A stretch of 64,000 bases of DNA from Chamaecrista fasciculata (taxonomy: Eukaryota > Streptophyta > Magnoliopsida > Fabales > Fabaceae). Under the pieces are notes generated by a model. That model saw only the letters and a program-made list of their open reading frames with translations. It was not told the DNA's origin and made no database searches. This document shows, in pieces, positions 1-14,149 of the stretch. Location: NCBI GenBank assembly GCA_003254925.1, contig QANZ01012774.1, positions 156,059 through 220,058 of the forward strand. Reading direction: 5' to 3'. Positions within the stretch are counted from its first letter, which is position 1, and each line of letters opens with the position of its first letter. The position numbers were made by a program, and so were the translations under genes.

Positions 1-345
1 TATGTAAACTCAGTGCCACGGATAATTGTAGGGTCTCGACACCCACCTCATCTACTAAAATTAAGAGAAAATCACACACAAACAATTTAACGTGGTTCGG
101 TGTCTCAAGACCTACTCCACGACCCCCTCTGGAATAACTTCACTATAATTGTAATTTTTGCATAGACAAAATTATAAACTCTTATCAATACAATTTTTGA
201 CCGGAGAAAATTGTAAACCTCCTCTCACAACTATTTTTGAACGGAAAAATTATAAACTCTCTCTCAAACATAATTTTTGCACGGAAAAATTATAAACACT
301 CTCCCAGTGAAAACCCCCCTCCCATTTTTGGGACTTCACCACTCT
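1..345. repeat. Dispersed repeat with degenerate internal units
   Basis: Between about 140 and 310 a unit of roughly 50 bases recurs about four times, each copy having a core like 'atttttg-acgg-aaaaattataaactc'. The preceding stretch (about 85-115, 'aacgtggttcggtg') resembles a motif seen in dispersed plant repeats, possibly part of an LTR. No element ends are visible because the window starts inside it. Identity is not established. Confidence 0.4.
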
Positions 346-620
346 CTTAAAACTACATTTTGGTGACGCTCACACACCACCTGACTCATGAAGGAATTAC
401 CTCTATTTGTAGGCAATTCACTCAATCTCCCTCAATCTTGCAATTTAATGCATATCAATCATCTCATTCAATTTCCAATCAATTTGATTCCTCCAATCAA
501 AAATTGATTAGCAAATTGGTACAACATATCAACCTAATAAATATTTTGATTTTGAATGAAAAAAGTCCAACAATATTAGTGTAATATAACTTAATCAATC
601 AATGTGATACGTGAACACAT

Positions 621-655
<35 letters not shown>

Positions 656-1048
656 TTCGTACTTCAACTCAAGACTACGTTTATTTATTTATTAACAATT
701 TTTCTCTTATTTAATTGTTTTTTATTTAGTTATTTCACTTATTTTCAAGTTGTTATTTCAACACATTTAACTTGGAAAGAAAATACATTAGTTAGTTTTA
801 TTGTCTAATAATGTTCTTTTTTTTAATGAATCAATCCAAACACTATTAGTGTCAAACAAAAAAGTTTTATTTTAATTAAAAATAATTTTCAAGAACAAAA
901 TTTAAGAAAATGTAACATGTAATAATGTAAAAAAAAAATAATATTTTTTAAATCAATTAAAAAAGCTTGTAATTATATCTAGTCAAGCATATATATATAT
1001 AGGAGGAGGATGCTGAGACGTTGTATTGTGATGTATATATATATACAG
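346..1048. other. Gene-free AT-rich DNA with an ATTT microsatellite
   Basis: About ten tandem ATTT units lie at roughly 619-657. The short open frames here are low-complexity translations of AT-rich DNA, and I see no gene. Confidence 0.5.
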
Positions 1049-1370
1049 GGACGAAGCTAGGGGGGCCGGTGGGGGCCATGGTCCCCCCCCCAAAATTTTA
1101 CAAATATATATAATATCTATACATAAAGTTTGTATTATATGATTGACAACTTAGCGGCAATCACTGTAGACCCCTTAATACGAAGACAAGGGTTCGATTC
1201 TTGAGCCAGCTACTCACTTTTTTTCACTTAATTTTCTTATTTCTTATTGCACCTATACCTATATTTTGAAGAATTTTAGGGACGGTTTAATTTGCACCTA
1301 CACATATTTTGGAGGAGTTTTAGGGATGGTTTTAGCGCCGAATTTATGTATATATCTCTATGCACTATGA
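1049..1370. repeat. Possible fragment of a DNA transposon end
   Basis: The stretch begins with a 'CAGGGACGAAGCTAG' motif followed by G-rich and C-rich blocks (gggggccggtgggggcc, then a run of nine C). This resembles the termini of hAT-like elements that are common in plant genomes. No matching opposite terminus or target duplication was found, so this is a weak call. Confidence 0.25.
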
Positions 1371-2938
1371 ATGAAAGAATCAAGAGTTTCGATCCTATGC
1401 CGTTTTTCATCTTTCAGTTCAGTTTTTAATACGTGGGAATTCCTTTTACATATAACAAAAAGCAATTGCTTTTGCTTCTTGAGCTGCCATTAATTAGATA
1501 AAACATCTTCATTTAATTTGGTTGTTGCTTATTGAATTGAAAAATTCCAAATGGCAAGTTTAATGGATAAAACGTGAAGTGAGCAATTAGACGAGCCAAG
1601 CCAACAAAGGTTTGAGGAAGCTTCAAGGTCACACAAATAACAAATTAAGCAAGGAATTATGTTGGGAATAATTTATTATTAGAATTACACAACAAACCTA
1701 TTGAAACTTATGATAACTAATTTAAAATCAAAATCAACATTCTATGATACAATCTTATTTTTTTTATTAGTCTACCGTATAAATTAAGCTATGCAATGTA
1801 CATACATATATGTAGAAAAATAAATGAAAATACAAATATTTGAAATTAATAGTAAGTGATGAAGATACTTGTGGGTACTTAGTGGCATTGAAGAAGACAA
1901 AATGTGTTGGCAAACTAGTGTAATATATATTTAATTATTTATATATATGCATTTGGAACTTAATCCATTTGACGTGGAAAGCAAGACGACAAGCAAAAAA
2001 AAAAAAAAANGTAAAATTTAACCTGTTCCTTGGTAGAAGATTTTTAAATTTCATGGTGATTAAAATATCCATGAAGATTTAATTTTAGTTGGCAAAATCT
2101 CATTTTCTATTGATCTTTCATGCACATACGCAACAATATTATTGAAGACACGCATATGGATAGGTTCCCCAAATCATTTATTTATAGTAGTTTATAAATA
2201 TTTTCTTAAACTATTAAAGCAATCATTGTTGTAAATTGTAATGTTATGCTGATTACGGTATTATAAAATCTGGGCGCGTTGAAATGTGAAAAACACGAAT
2301 TTGTTAATTCAATTAGCATGATTTAAAATTATTATGATGATTTCCCAAACATAAAATTAATATTGAACTATAATTAATTAACTTGAACGGGGGAACATAT
2401 TGTTAGGTACGTCTTAATAATAAATATTTTTTTTAGAAAAACAATATTTTCTTTCAGAAACAGTTGGAGAAATATTAAACTATAATTAACATGAACAAGA
2501 GAATATATGGTTGTGTGCATAAGATTCATTTTCTCAATTTTGGTAAATACCTCATATATCTTAAGCGACAGTTGGAATTCATTCCGGCAATTGTGAAAAG
2601 AAATAAATCAGAAATATAAACTTGATTAAATTGGACACGTGCCATCTCTTAATTGGTTGGTAGCTTGGGTGATGAATACCTTTGGTTCTTTTAATGCTTT
2701 CCTCTTTTACGAAAAAAAAAAAAGAGAAAAAGATAATGCAGCTTGAAGTCAAAGGATTGAGCATCATGGTACACGTGTCCACGGATGAGGCTACTTGACT
2801 TTTCTTGATGAACTAAACTAATCAAATTTGATTAAAGAATTGCACTCTCCCCAAAAAATATGATTGCATTTTCTTTCATCTCGTAAATACATTTTGTATT
2901 TCATGCCACCAACATAATATAAATCTGTATATTTTTTA
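1371..2938. other. Gene-free AT-rich intergenic DNA
   Basis: No splice-compatible coding segment, RNA gene or structured repeat was recognised. One N follows an A run near 2010. Confidence 0.5.
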
Positions 2939-3215
2939 GGGTAAATTACACTTTGGTACCCTGTGGTTTGACCCTATTTCACTTTGGTACCCTGTGGTTT
3001 GAAACTTGACACTTTGGTACCCTGTGGTATTCTCCATTAACACTTTGGTACTCTTTGGAGCTATTTTGTAATTTTAACCATAACAAATTTTGCAAAAATT
3101 ACATATTGACCCCAAAAAATTTTCAAAAAATTACAAATAGGTCCCTGGATACATATTATATAGGGACTAAAATGAAAAAAATAAAATTTTTTTGGGGTCA
3201 ATATAGTAATAAACT
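2939..3215 (+). mobile_element. Truncated Mutator-like foldback element (GGGTAAATT family)
   Basis: It starts with GGGTAAATTACACTTTGGTA and carries the 'ctttggtaccctgtggt' unit three times, followed by 'ggagctattttgtaatttt' and 'aggtccctggatacatatta'. The same order of motifs occurs in the more complete copy at 17673-18036. The right terminal repeat expected at the far end is missing here, so the copy is truncated at about 3215. Confidence 0.6.
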
Positions 3216-3387
3216 AAATATACTCTTATAATATAAAAACAACATATGATAGAATTAGCTAAATTTGATTTGATTTGATTTTATATAAATAGTACATGAA
3301 GCTTGAAACTGCAGGTGTAAGGATTAGATTAGTTATTGCAGGCCGTGTATGATGTGAGTATGTGGCTATGTACAGTGTGTAAGGGTT

Positions 3388-3431
3388 GGATTAGTTGCAT
3401 TTTTTTTTGGGCCAACGGATTAGTTGCATTT
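3388..3431 (-). mobile_element. Mini A-tailed insert with 15-bp direct repeats
   Basis: The 15-mer GGATTAGTTGCATTT occurs at 3388-3402 and again, exactly, at 3417-3431. Between them is a 14-bp insert that reads GTTGGCCC plus six A on the minus strand. The layout is that of a retroposon with target-site duplication and tail but almost no body. Related inserts are listed below. Confidence 0.55.
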
Positions 3432-4345
3432 ATCATTCCATTTAATTAAAGAAGCAAAGAAGTTAATTAACCAAATTAAAGTTATCAATTATATATACAT
3501 GCGCAAGCGCAGGTGTTAATAAAAAAAGTTATATATCGTAAATTCATATAATAAATAATGAGTTACTTGATTTAATTTTATAAAAATAGTACAAAATGTA
3601 TTATACAAAATAGTTTCATATATTTTATAAAAAGATTAAAATATATTAATAATGAAGAATTATATATATATATTTTTTATAATTTATTACTGTTGTTAAA
3701 ATTATGATTATCAAATTATATTGTATGTTTAATATTTTAAAATATTTCAAAGTTTGATATTCAATATTTTTTTAATTTTAAAGTGCTTAGTTTTGAAGTT
3801 TGTGTATACATAAAAAAATCATACAATGATATAATTTTGATCTGAAACTTAAAAAAAAATAAAAGTTTTCATAAATCAGTCCAACCATAAATTTTACTGA
3901 TTTTATGGTCTGAACTGAAACTTTAAATCCATTGAATTTTACTGATTTTTTCAATTTTTGACCCGTTGTTTAGACTGTTGATTTTATGATTGTTTCTAAA
4001 TGGGTCAGACACATATGGTCAGACTAGTTCTTTCAACCACGATCCAAATGAGGGAGTGAAATGAGACCTTCCGCCTTAACTGCTTATCAAACAAACAAAC
4101 AAACAAAGATAACACGAGTGCCTGAAAAGTCACCAAAAAACTAAACATATTTTCCTTTAAAAAAAGGCACACACTGACTGTAAAGAATAAAAGAAGGGAA
4201 TGGAAACGAAGGCACATAAACATTTCACCAAAGCAAAAGCTTTAGATTACTTGTTTTGTTTGGTAAAGCCAAAGCCTCCTCCTCTTGCTCTCTCACTCTT
4301 CCTTGTGAGTAATAGGGTCCCACTCTCTCCTACCTCTCTCTTCAA
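3432..4345. other. AT-rich upstream DNA of the beta-galactosidase gene
   Basis: No gene is seen. A 15-base direct repeat AATTTTACTGATTTT occurs twice near 3890 and 3935, separated by about 30 bases. A short CAAA microsatellite lies near 4090. Confidence 0.45.
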
Positions 4346-4556
4346 AATGTTTATAAATCACTCCCATTTGCTCAATTCTCCTCACCATCTCCATAACACA
4401 CTTTTGGACTCTGTTTTCTCTGTCTCTCTTCTTTTTCATTCTCAAAACAATACCAAAAAGGCATTGTTGCTTCCATTCTTTTCGTCTCTTTTAAGTCTTA
4501 AATGCATAAAGCTGAGTGAATTCAGTAAAGAGGGAGAAAAGTCTATTCCACAGTAA
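4346..4556 (+). promoter_or_regulatory. Probable core promoter and CT-rich 5' leader of the beta-galactosidase gene
   Basis: A TATA-like TTTATAAATC lies at about 4350-4359. It is followed by a pyrimidine-rich stretch typical of plant 5' leaders, up to the ATG at 4557. Transcription would be expected to start near 4385, giving a leader of about 170 nt. This is inferred from motif and spacing only. Confidence 0.45.
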
Positions 4557-7500
4557 ATGGGGAATTTGCTCAAACCACTCTTCTCTGCCACACTCTTCCT
4601 TTTGTTGGTTCTTGCTGTCACTGCTTCTGTCAGTTATGACCACAAAGCTATTATCATTAATGGCCAGAGAAGAATTCTTATCTCTGGCTCCATTCACTAC
4701 CCCAGAAGCACACCAGAGGTACCCAATTTTATATTTTTCTTAAAATAATCAATTTCAAATCCAATATAATTTTTTTTCCCAGTTTCTAAAATACATATTT
4801 CATATTGATTGCAGATGTGGCCGGGACTCATACAGAAGGCCAAAGACGGAGGCTTAGATGTTATTCAAACCTATGTGTTTTGGAATGGGCACGAGCCTTC
4901 TCCTGGACAAGTATTGAATTTGTCTAAAAGTCTTGTTCCTTGCTGGTTTTTTCTTCCCGCTTGTCAAAAAAGTTATGAGGAAAAGACTTTAATATTTGCG
5001 TATGTTTGAATTTTTTTTTTCCAGTATTATTTCGAGGATAGGTATGACTTGGTGAAGTTCATAAAGTTGGTGCAGCAAGCTGGCCTTTACGTTCATCTCC
5101 GCATTGGTCCCTACGTTTGTGCCGAATGGAACTTTGGGTATTGATTTTTTTTTTTATATATATAATAAAATAATAATAAATATAATGAAAATATCTGTAT
5201 TATAGTTCCATCATCGCTAGCGAATACTTGAAACGTCACATGCTCTGTTTGCAATTCAGGGGATTTCCTGTTTGGCTGAAATACGTTCCTGGCATTGAAT
5301 TCAGAACAAACAATGGCCCTTTCAAGGTTTAATTTTTTTCAAAAATAATTATTTCCCATGTGTACATATATATTGTTTAATCAATTGACTAAGAAAGTGA
5401 TAATTTTTGTTGGTTGGTAATGAAGGCGCAAATGCAAAAATTTACAACGAAAATTGTCAACATGATGAAGGCAGAGAAGTTGTTTCAGAGTCAGGGAGGC
5501 CCAATAATTTTGTCTCAGGTAAACCAAGAGGGACTTAAATAATAAATTAATAATGATAAAATGACAATGTTGCAATATTAAAATTCCAGTTTTTGTCACT
5601 TTCTTTCCAACTTTTTATTCCTAGAAAGTTAGGCCAGCCAAACACAAACGTTCACACCACCCAATCCCAATCCCAATCTTATTTCTCTTTTTCTCGATTG
5701 AGTAAAAAACTTTTTCCGTTTTCCGCAAATGAATTTGACTTTTTGACAGATCGAGAATGAGTTCGGACCAGTGGAATGGGAAATTGGAGCTCCTGGAAAA
5801 GCTTACACCAAATGGGCTGCTCAAATGGCTGTAGGTCTAGGCACTGGCGTTCCATGGGTTATGTGCAAGCAAGATGATGCCCCTGATCCAGTTGTAAGAG
5901 CCACCACACTATTTTATTCTCTCTCTCTCTCTTGTCGTTTTCATTTTCTATCACGCTTCTTGCCTTCCAAGATTAAATTTTTATGACCCCATAAGGTATT
6001 TTTTGGTGGGGTTTTCAATAGTGTCTTGTTTAGTTGGGTGGGCTTTAATAATTTTGTTGCTTACTGTTTCGACCCACTTGGCCCTGTAAATAATTAATAG
6101 TATTCTTTAATTCTTTGGTTCTTTCTACTTTCGATTGCAACATGGTTCTCTCTTCTCAGTTCTTACCCTAAATTTGGAGGGTTTTATGGGAGAAGAATTT
6201 GTGTCTGACTGTCTGTATTATGAATTGACCCATAAATTAAACTTGCTGCATCTTTCTCACTCTCAAATTTGTTTATGATTGCGATAGATTGATGCCTGCA
6301 ACGGGTATTACTGTGAGAATTACACTCCCAACCAGAAATACAAACCCAAACTCTGGACAGAGAACTGGACTGGCTGGTAAGTCATATATATGTACATAAT
6401 AGCCACCGTATATGGATGGGTATAGTATTGTTTTGTGATTCCTTAGTATTCTCTGAATTTTCTGTTCTGTAGGTACACTGAGTTTGGTGGCGCCGTTCCT
6501 AAAAGACCAGCTGAAGACTTGGCATTTTCGGTTGCGAGATTCATACAAAATGGTGGTGCATTTGTCAACTACTATATGGTACTTTGACCCTTTTGATAAT
6601 ATGCATTGTGATTTTGATGTGTTATAGTAATTCATGTCTTAGAAACTATGATTTGAAGTCTAATATGTCATTTTTGGGTTCCAGTATCATGGAGGAACTA
6701 ACTTTGGCCGGACCGCTGGTGGTCCCTTCATTGCCACAAGTTATGACTATGATGCTCCTATTGATGAATATGGTAAGAATGTGAAGGTTTTTTTTTTAGG
6801 TTTCCTTTTTAAACAGTTTGCTTATGGAACGACCATACACATTTTAAGACTATCTGGGCTTTGTTATTTTAGTCCTTAGATTTTTTTAAATGATTGATTT
6901 AGTTCCCGAAAAGTGATGACCCGTTTTAATTTAGTCTCTCTTAAGACTGAGTTGTACAACTATATACAAAATTTATGATGAGGGACTAACTTGCAATGAG
7001 TTATGAATTTTCAAGAACTAAATCAAGCATTTCAATAAATCAAGGACTAAAATGATAGTGAACATATAATCTAGGGACCAATATGCTAGTTTACTAAACT
7101 CTTTACATTAAACCAAACCCTTCACATCCTGCCTAATTTGGGAAAGCAGAGTTATATTTTGGCATTTATCTGAAGCTTTTCAATTATATCAGGGCTTCCA
7201 AATGAACCAAAATGGGGGCATCTCAGAGATTTACATAAAGCAATAAAGCAGGCTGAACCAGCTTTGGTGTCTGTTGATCCCACAGTGACCAAGCTTGGAA
7301 GAAACCAGGAGGTATATTTGTTAAGCTGGTTTGTGAAGAAGAAACTGAACTGCATTGTGTGTTGAAAATTCATTTGTTTTTTGTTGTTTTCATTATCTTA
7401 GATCCATGTCTTCAAGACAGCATCTGCTTGTGCTGCATTTCTTTCGAATTATGACACCGGATCTTGGGCGAAAATTAAATTTGGAAGTGGGCAATATGAT

Positions 7501-9657
7501 TTACCACCTTGGTCCGTCAGCATTCTTCCAGACTGCAAAACTGCAGTTTATAACACCGCAAAGGTGAGAATGACGATGCTGCTGCAACACTTTTATATGT
7601 ATCTATGTTCAAGTAGCTTGAACATTCCGCATTGTGACAATATTTAATGCATTTTCCATGTTTAGCTAGTTTTGGGGTTTAATTATTAGTATTCATTCAC
7701 CAATTTTATGCAGGTTAGTGCTCCGAAAACCCAGCTCGTATTCACGCCTGTAATTAAATCATTCGCATGGGAGTCTTCCAATGAAGAACCTTCATCTTCC
7801 GGTCAAAATGATCCAATTACAACAACTGCACTCTGGGAGCAGCTTAATGTCACCCGGGATTCCTCCGATTATTTGTGGTACATGACAGAGTAAGTCAATT
7901 TCAACAAATCATTTTTCTGCAAAATTTTATCTTCTTTGATACTTTCTTCTTGTTTCGTCTCCATCTAATCCATATTTGTACTATTACTTCAGTGTCAACA
8001 TTAGAGGTGATGAAGCTTTTCTAAAGGGTGGACAATGGCCCACTCTTACTGTAATGTCAGCAGGCCATACTCTGCATGTTTTCATCAATGGTCAACTTGC
8101 AGGTAAATGAAAATTAGTATTGCCTTCTCTGCTCAGTTTTCTGCTTCAATAAAGTTCAATCTTACTTATCTGTCTCTTGTATACATGTAGGAACTGTGTA
8201 TGGGAGTTTGGAGAATCCTAAATTAACATTTAGTCAGGCCGTAAATCTGAGGGTTGGCAACAACAAACTTTCTTTACTTAGTGTTGCAGTGGGTCTCCCG
8301 GTTAGTTCTCCCACTTGTCTGATATTTTCTTTTTATTTTTTCATAACAGTTCTGATTTGCAGACAAATAGATTTCTTTAACTCATTTTAAATTCAATAAT
8401 ATCAGAATGTTGGGGTTCACTTTGAGACCTGGAATGCTGGGGTGTTAGGACCAGTGACGCTGAAGGGTCTAAATGAGGGAACAAGAGACTTGTCACGACA
8501 AAAATGGTCTTACAAGGTTTGCCATCTTTGTTCTATTTGTTTAGTAGCAACAATGGTAAACTTTATAATAATGATTGGTGGTGCATACTGCAAAAACAAA
8601 TTATTCAACCAACAAATAGATCAATAATACCATCTGAGGAGTAATGATAACGACATAACCATTTTTAATTCATGAAAACAATCTGATCCGTGCTGGCCCT
8701 AGGATCTGTATAGTTGGCCAGATCCATAAAATCTGCATATTTGTTCTTTTGCAATCCACTGTTGGTTGCATCATGATCACCTCACTCCTAATTGAAAAAT
8801 AATGAATTATTTATAGAAAGAGAAACTTCTATGCCCCTCTAGGATTTATTCAATCAGCGTGGAAGTCATAGGATAGATAATAATACATAATACTACATTG
8901 ATGGCGAAGAGTGTTGATGAAATCAGCTTTTGTGAACTCCCAATAAAGTTTTGGCACTAATGATTCACTTGTTTCTGTCACAAAAGTAAAGAATCACTCA
9001 TTTGGATTTCATTGAGCAGGTTGGGCTGAAAGGTGAATCTTTAAGCCTTCACACTGAAAGTGGGAGTAGCTCTGTCGAATGGGCACGAGGATCATTATTG
9101 GCCAATAAACAACCCATGACTTGGTACAAGGTAAGGAGCTAAGAATGATTTCTGTAACCCAATGTTGTAAATTCTATATCTGTTCTGTTACAGATGATCA
9201 CCAACATCAAGGTCAATTCTGACTCATTTTTTGGTTCTGGTGTTATCAGACAACTTTTAATGCACCAGCAGGCAACGAGCCATTGGTTTTGGATATGGGT
9301 AGCATGGGAAAGGGTCAAATCTGGATCAACGGTCAGAGCATTGGACGCCATTGGCCCGCATATACAGCACAGGGTAATTGCGGTACCTGTAATTATGCTG
9401 GAACATTTAATGACAAAAAATGTCGACAGTATTGTGGATTACCCTCTCAGAGATGGTAAGAACTTATAGAACTTGTGTTACAAGACAAAACGGTCAAATT
9501 GAACATGTTGATTACTAACTAGCTATCTATATTGTAATTTGTCAGGTACCATGTCCCTCGTTCGTGGCTGAAGTCTAGCGGAAATCTTCTGGTTGTGTTT
9601 GAGGAATTGGGAGGTGACACTTCTTGGGTTGCCTTAATGAAAGGAGCAAGGCAGTAG
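4557..9657 (+). CDS. BGAL: Beta-galactosidase, GH35 family (18 exons, 724 aa)
   Basis: This is a secreted glycosyl hydrolase that removes terminal beta-galactose from cell-wall polysaccharides. Exons, all with GT-AG introns: 4557-4718, 4815-4910, 5025-5137, 5260-5326, 5426-5518, 5750-5893, 6288-6376, 6473-6578, 6685-6772, 7193-7311, 7402-7563, 7714-7889, 7993-8102, 8191-8300, 8406-8516, 9020-9130, 9250-9455, 9546-9657. They sum to 2175 nt with phase kept throughout. Residues 1 to about 24 form a hydrophobic signal peptide. The GH35 signature [14 protein letters not shown] covers residues 170-183, with the acid/base Glu181; the nucleophile is Glu250 in WTENW. The protein ends at ...VALMKGARQ, so it has no C-terminal SUEL lectin domain. 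Length and architecture resemble the Arabidopsis BGAL2/4/12 group; I cannot assign an exact number. A possible AATAAA signal is at 9810. Confidence 0.95.
6860..7060. repeat. Inverted-repeat insertion in BGAL intron 9
   Basis: The left arm (about 6865-6912, 'ttttagtccttagattt...tgatttagttc') is repeated inverted at about 7010-7057 ('gaactaaatcaag...aatcaaggactaaaa'). This is a MITE-like foldback that makes up most of the 420-bp intron. No clear target duplication was resolved. Confidence 0.45.
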
Positions 9658-12600
9658 TCCAGTTATGTATAGTGATTCCATCATAATATGCTTCTCTACT
9701 TTGTTTGTTGATAAAGAGAAATTGATTTAAAGATGCGGTGTACATAGAATACTATAGGCATGCTATTCTGCTGAATACTGCTGTATACAATACAGGGCTT
9801 GTAGCAAAGAATAAACTGACTATAGAGCCCTCACATTGCTATTAAAGGAGATAGCTGGAAGCACAGAAGGTGTCTTACCAGTCCATTCTACAACAAAGAA
9901 ATTTCTATCTTTTTCTGTTAAGAACAAATTTACAGTAATAAATAGTTGCATCCGAGTTCCATGTACCATTGTAATTTCTGGATCATTGTACTTGGATGTT
10001 TATGTCAAGAGAAGGATATTGTAAACAAGTCTTTATCTTAATGGTCAGTGAAGAAATCTGTCAGCTTGTATTCTTACCCTGTGGTCTGTAAGCATCATCT
10101 GAATGTCATTAATAATTTGAATATGAATATAGTAAAGATTGCCATCAAAGTATGATATTTCTGTTCTTGGCATCTTCAACAAGCAAATAAAAGGAAAACA
10201 TAGGCTGTATTTGAACTTTTCATTGCTTCATTGTCATATTCTTAAAGCTGTTGAGATTGAGAGGAAGCAGATGCAAGTATCAGAGGAGGCAGCAAATATA
10301 TTGAAAATAACAAACTAGAATGAAGCTGAAGAAGACGACGAAGAAATTGAAAGCAATTATGCCATTCGATAATTAGCCTGAATCATTGGCAGTATCAAGA
10401 CATGCATTTGAGACAAAACATGTTATCACTAATTTCCACTGATGTGGGCTGATGTCTTAAAAGCACTGGATTCCCTTAGAGATATATGGGCCTGGATTAT
10501 TATCCACAATTAAATGGGACAGAAGCTTATATAGTCAATTCGATGCAGGCTAATAAATAGATGCATAATAAAAACAGAGAGAGAAAGAGAATTCTATTAA
10601 GAACAGGCCGAAAGATAAAGAAAAGTTTCTTGTTGCTCACAAAAACATCAACATATGTTCTTTCTTGCATCCTACTTTAAGCACCAAATTTAAAAGGATG
10701 GCGGCAAGCAGACAGGTTAAAATTTGATTTGAAGTTTCACACTTTGTGCTAAATGGGGATTGATAACTATATCAGAGTTAGTTATTAAGTAAGAGTCTCT
10801 GATTATTATTACTAAAACTAGTCTTTAGCTTTCACTTAAGTATTCGAACACTTATATTAAAAGTCTTCACTATGAGATCATAGTTTTTATAATTAAGTAA
10901 TTAGGAATTAGAAATACCATTTAATCTGGCTAAAATCATTACAAACAACTTTTGAAGTAGAGTTTACATGAAATTTACTGCAGACACAAAACCCATGAGC
11001 TGATTAAAAATCCAACTGGCTCTCTTATCTTGTTTTTTGTTTTTAATGACAGAAAATGCAAATTGATCATTGATTGTGAAATGCACTATGGAGGAGAGAG
11101 CAATGAATCCGGGGATTAGCACATCACAACCTCAAAGCTCACTTCCTTTTTTTTTTCCTCATTAAAGCAAAAAAGAAACTTACAATGTATAATCTAAAGC
11201 TTGACATAACAATTAGCAGAGCCCCACCTTCCAATAAGCTTCAAACACCAGAAACACACACATAGCCCACCTCTTCTCCTCAGCCAAAAACAAAAAGACA
11301 AAAAAGAGAACAAAAGTAAAACAACAACAATTTTGATTCATATTTCTTGCCCCCATTTTAAAATTATTAGTCCACGATTCTTGAGATCTTTGTTAACCAA
11401 AACAACAGATTTTCAGTATCACTCTCTTTCTCATCTTCTATCAATCACATGTCCACCTAAAAAAAAAAGTTGTGCTTTGCTTTGCTAGCTCTGCTTCCAG
11501 CATCATGAAAGCGATAGCTGGTGAATGATATGCTGCAGTTTAATTTACTCTTTTAACAGTCACTAAACAGAAGGAGTTAATAGAAATATATCATAATGGA
11601 CATGTTTATAAATCTCATAATCTTAAACACATACTTTAGTTGCAGATTGTGTCAAAGTAAGAATTTCTTTTTCACTAGTGTGTCAACCAATGTTTAGGAA
11701 AATGGGAAACCTCAAAGCAAGCTACCTAGTAGCCTACGAGTCTTAGAGTATGACTAGTGACTACACAAGATTCCACTCTCAGGATTTAAGTATACAGCAA
11801 CGGCTACTTGTTGTTTCTTTATAAATATCACCACCACCAAGGGCCTTTCTAAAGCAAATTCCAGATCCCCAATGAGATAACTTAGTTAAATATGTCATCT
11901 TTCTTTCTCCTCGTCATCATTGGCTCTCCAAGATTGAAAAAAAGTTATTCTCTTTTGAATAATAAGAGTAAAGGCATATATAGGCTCAGCTCTTAATCAT
12001 CTATCATTAAACTTTTAATCTAAGATTTGCAAAAAAGGAAAAGCAGGATCATTATGATAAAGAAGTTGGACACGTAAAGTTAAAGAAATATTTGTCCAAA
12101 GGTGAAGGTGATGGGAATCATAATATTTGAGAAACAATGATTAAAGTACATCCAACTGAATAAACAGAAAAGCAATATAAGCAATGGAATTGATTAAAAA
12201 CAAATTACACACACAGAGGGATCAATTCACCTTTAATTTAACAGCCACTGCTTAAAGGAGAAAAGCAATATAGATAGACACACGATGTGATTCAAATTCA
12301 TAGTCCAATTCATGTTGATGATGATAATGATATTGTTTGATTCCAATTGGTGTATGAAACAGTTTCATTTCTGCTAAGTACATAAGCATGAGTCAAGAAC
12401 ACAAGAAATAATTACCCCCCAAACTTTTGTTATTTTAGCTGAATGAGAAGCAAAAACACCCAACTTAGGCAAACAAACAAGCTGCTAAGTGCTAACAACA
12501 TCAAATAAAACAGAATCTGTCCAATATGAACGTGTCGTCAATTCAGTGGTCCTACCAGTAAATTTGAGCGGTTCAACCAAGTCCTTTGACAAATAGATGA

Positions 12601-14118
12601 TATATCACATAATTAGATCTCATTGAATTGAATATATAGTGTTGGTAAATGAACAATTTGAAGTGATAATTGGGATGTCAAAACTTGGTTAGAGAAGAGA
12701 AGAGAAGAAAAGAGAGAGCATTGTCATGTGGTAATGAAAGCTGGCTAGGCATGTAATCATGTATAGTATTAAGAATGATTATCATAGGGGAAAAGGGGGT
12801 GATGTTTGAGTAATTAACATGTTGGATTGGGGGAAGAGTGGGGTAGAGGAAGGTAGATTCTCATTTGTTCACTTATGTATCAGACAAAAACTAGGTGACA
12901 GAGCGGTCTGTGATATACAATCATCAAAGGGTGATTGAAGCCCACAAGAGGCAAAAAGAGACAGCAATTGGGCCACTCACTCATAGGTTTTTCCTTTCTT
13001 TTAAAACTATTATTGTAGAGCAATTATCTAGGTTGGGAGCTTGAGATGGGAGAGCTAGCCTGGGAAATCATACAATAATGGAGTCACTTTAATACTCAGC
13101 AGTGTGGTGGCACTTGATTTGACCACACAAACACACAAACCCTAAGGAATCACCTTGTCAATATTACCAAATTCATCAATATTGAAGTCTGTTTGTTTAT
13201 TAGCTTAGCAGACTGGAGTAACTTGAAAATGAAAACAGTGTTGAATGAGATAGATGATGCCTGATATTAACAAGGTGATGAATGATATTAAGGAAGAAAG
13301 CAAGCAAGCAAAAACATGAAGGAAAAGAGAGAGAGAGAGGGGGCAATAATGAAAGAGTCATTAAATGAAACCCACCCAGTGTGAGAAATGAGACTAGTTA
13401 AATTAAACAATGAGACAGACATTAGGACAGAAGTATCTTTGTAAGTAGGGGATGCTCATGGTAGTGTTGAAGAAATGGAGTGAGTAAAGAGAAGAGGGTA
13501 CAATGAATGATCTTAGCCGTCCATATTTAAAATACTCAAGCTAAGAAAGAATTGAGAAGAATGAACAACTAAGATCGATCATAAAATTTACATAATTGAA
13601 TAAATTTTTACTTGAGTGAGTGTGAGTAATGTATGTATGCGTGGGGATTGGGAAAGGCAAATCACTTATAGTAGAGAGAAGGGACGTGTCGTTTTAGTGA
13701 AGTGAGGTTGTGCAGAAAAGAGCAGAGAAATCAGCAATGAGATGGCCATAAGCATCTCCAATTCTGTCTCATTGTTAAGGACAATTTGGTTATTGGTCTG
13801 ACTGACACCTACTGCTCATGGAGAGGGGCACAACACCTGCCACGTGGGACCCTCCCATTGGTGCCCTCCATCCTCATGTGAACCCCTCAATGCTTTCTTT
13901 ACCCAGCTCATTCACTACTGTCCCTCCCTATTTCTCAGTCTCACACGTCTAATCTCATACAAAAACAACCTCACACCTCATATTTTTCTTTCAATTTGGT
14001 TCATCAATTTCTTTGTTAGTAGTAGTGGTGAATGTGTTTTTCATTTCCCTTTTTACACTTGAAAAATGCTTTTGGGTGTTCTGTTCTCAATCATCAATGG
14101 AAGAGTGATGTGGTGAAC

Positions 14119-14149
<31 letters not shown>

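Noticed and set aside
1150..1215. tRNA-like B box ('gggttcgattc')
   Set aside because: No cloverleaf, A box or acceptor stem could be drawn around it.
3490..3540. TTATATAT repeat around 'atgcgcaagcgcagg...aaaaaaa'
   Set aside because: The repeat is short and AT-only, so chance is likely.
2930..3679. TATTTTTTA at both ends as the target duplication of the 2939 element
   Set aside because: The second copy lies in AT-rich DNA with no adjoining terminal repeat; coincidence is likely.
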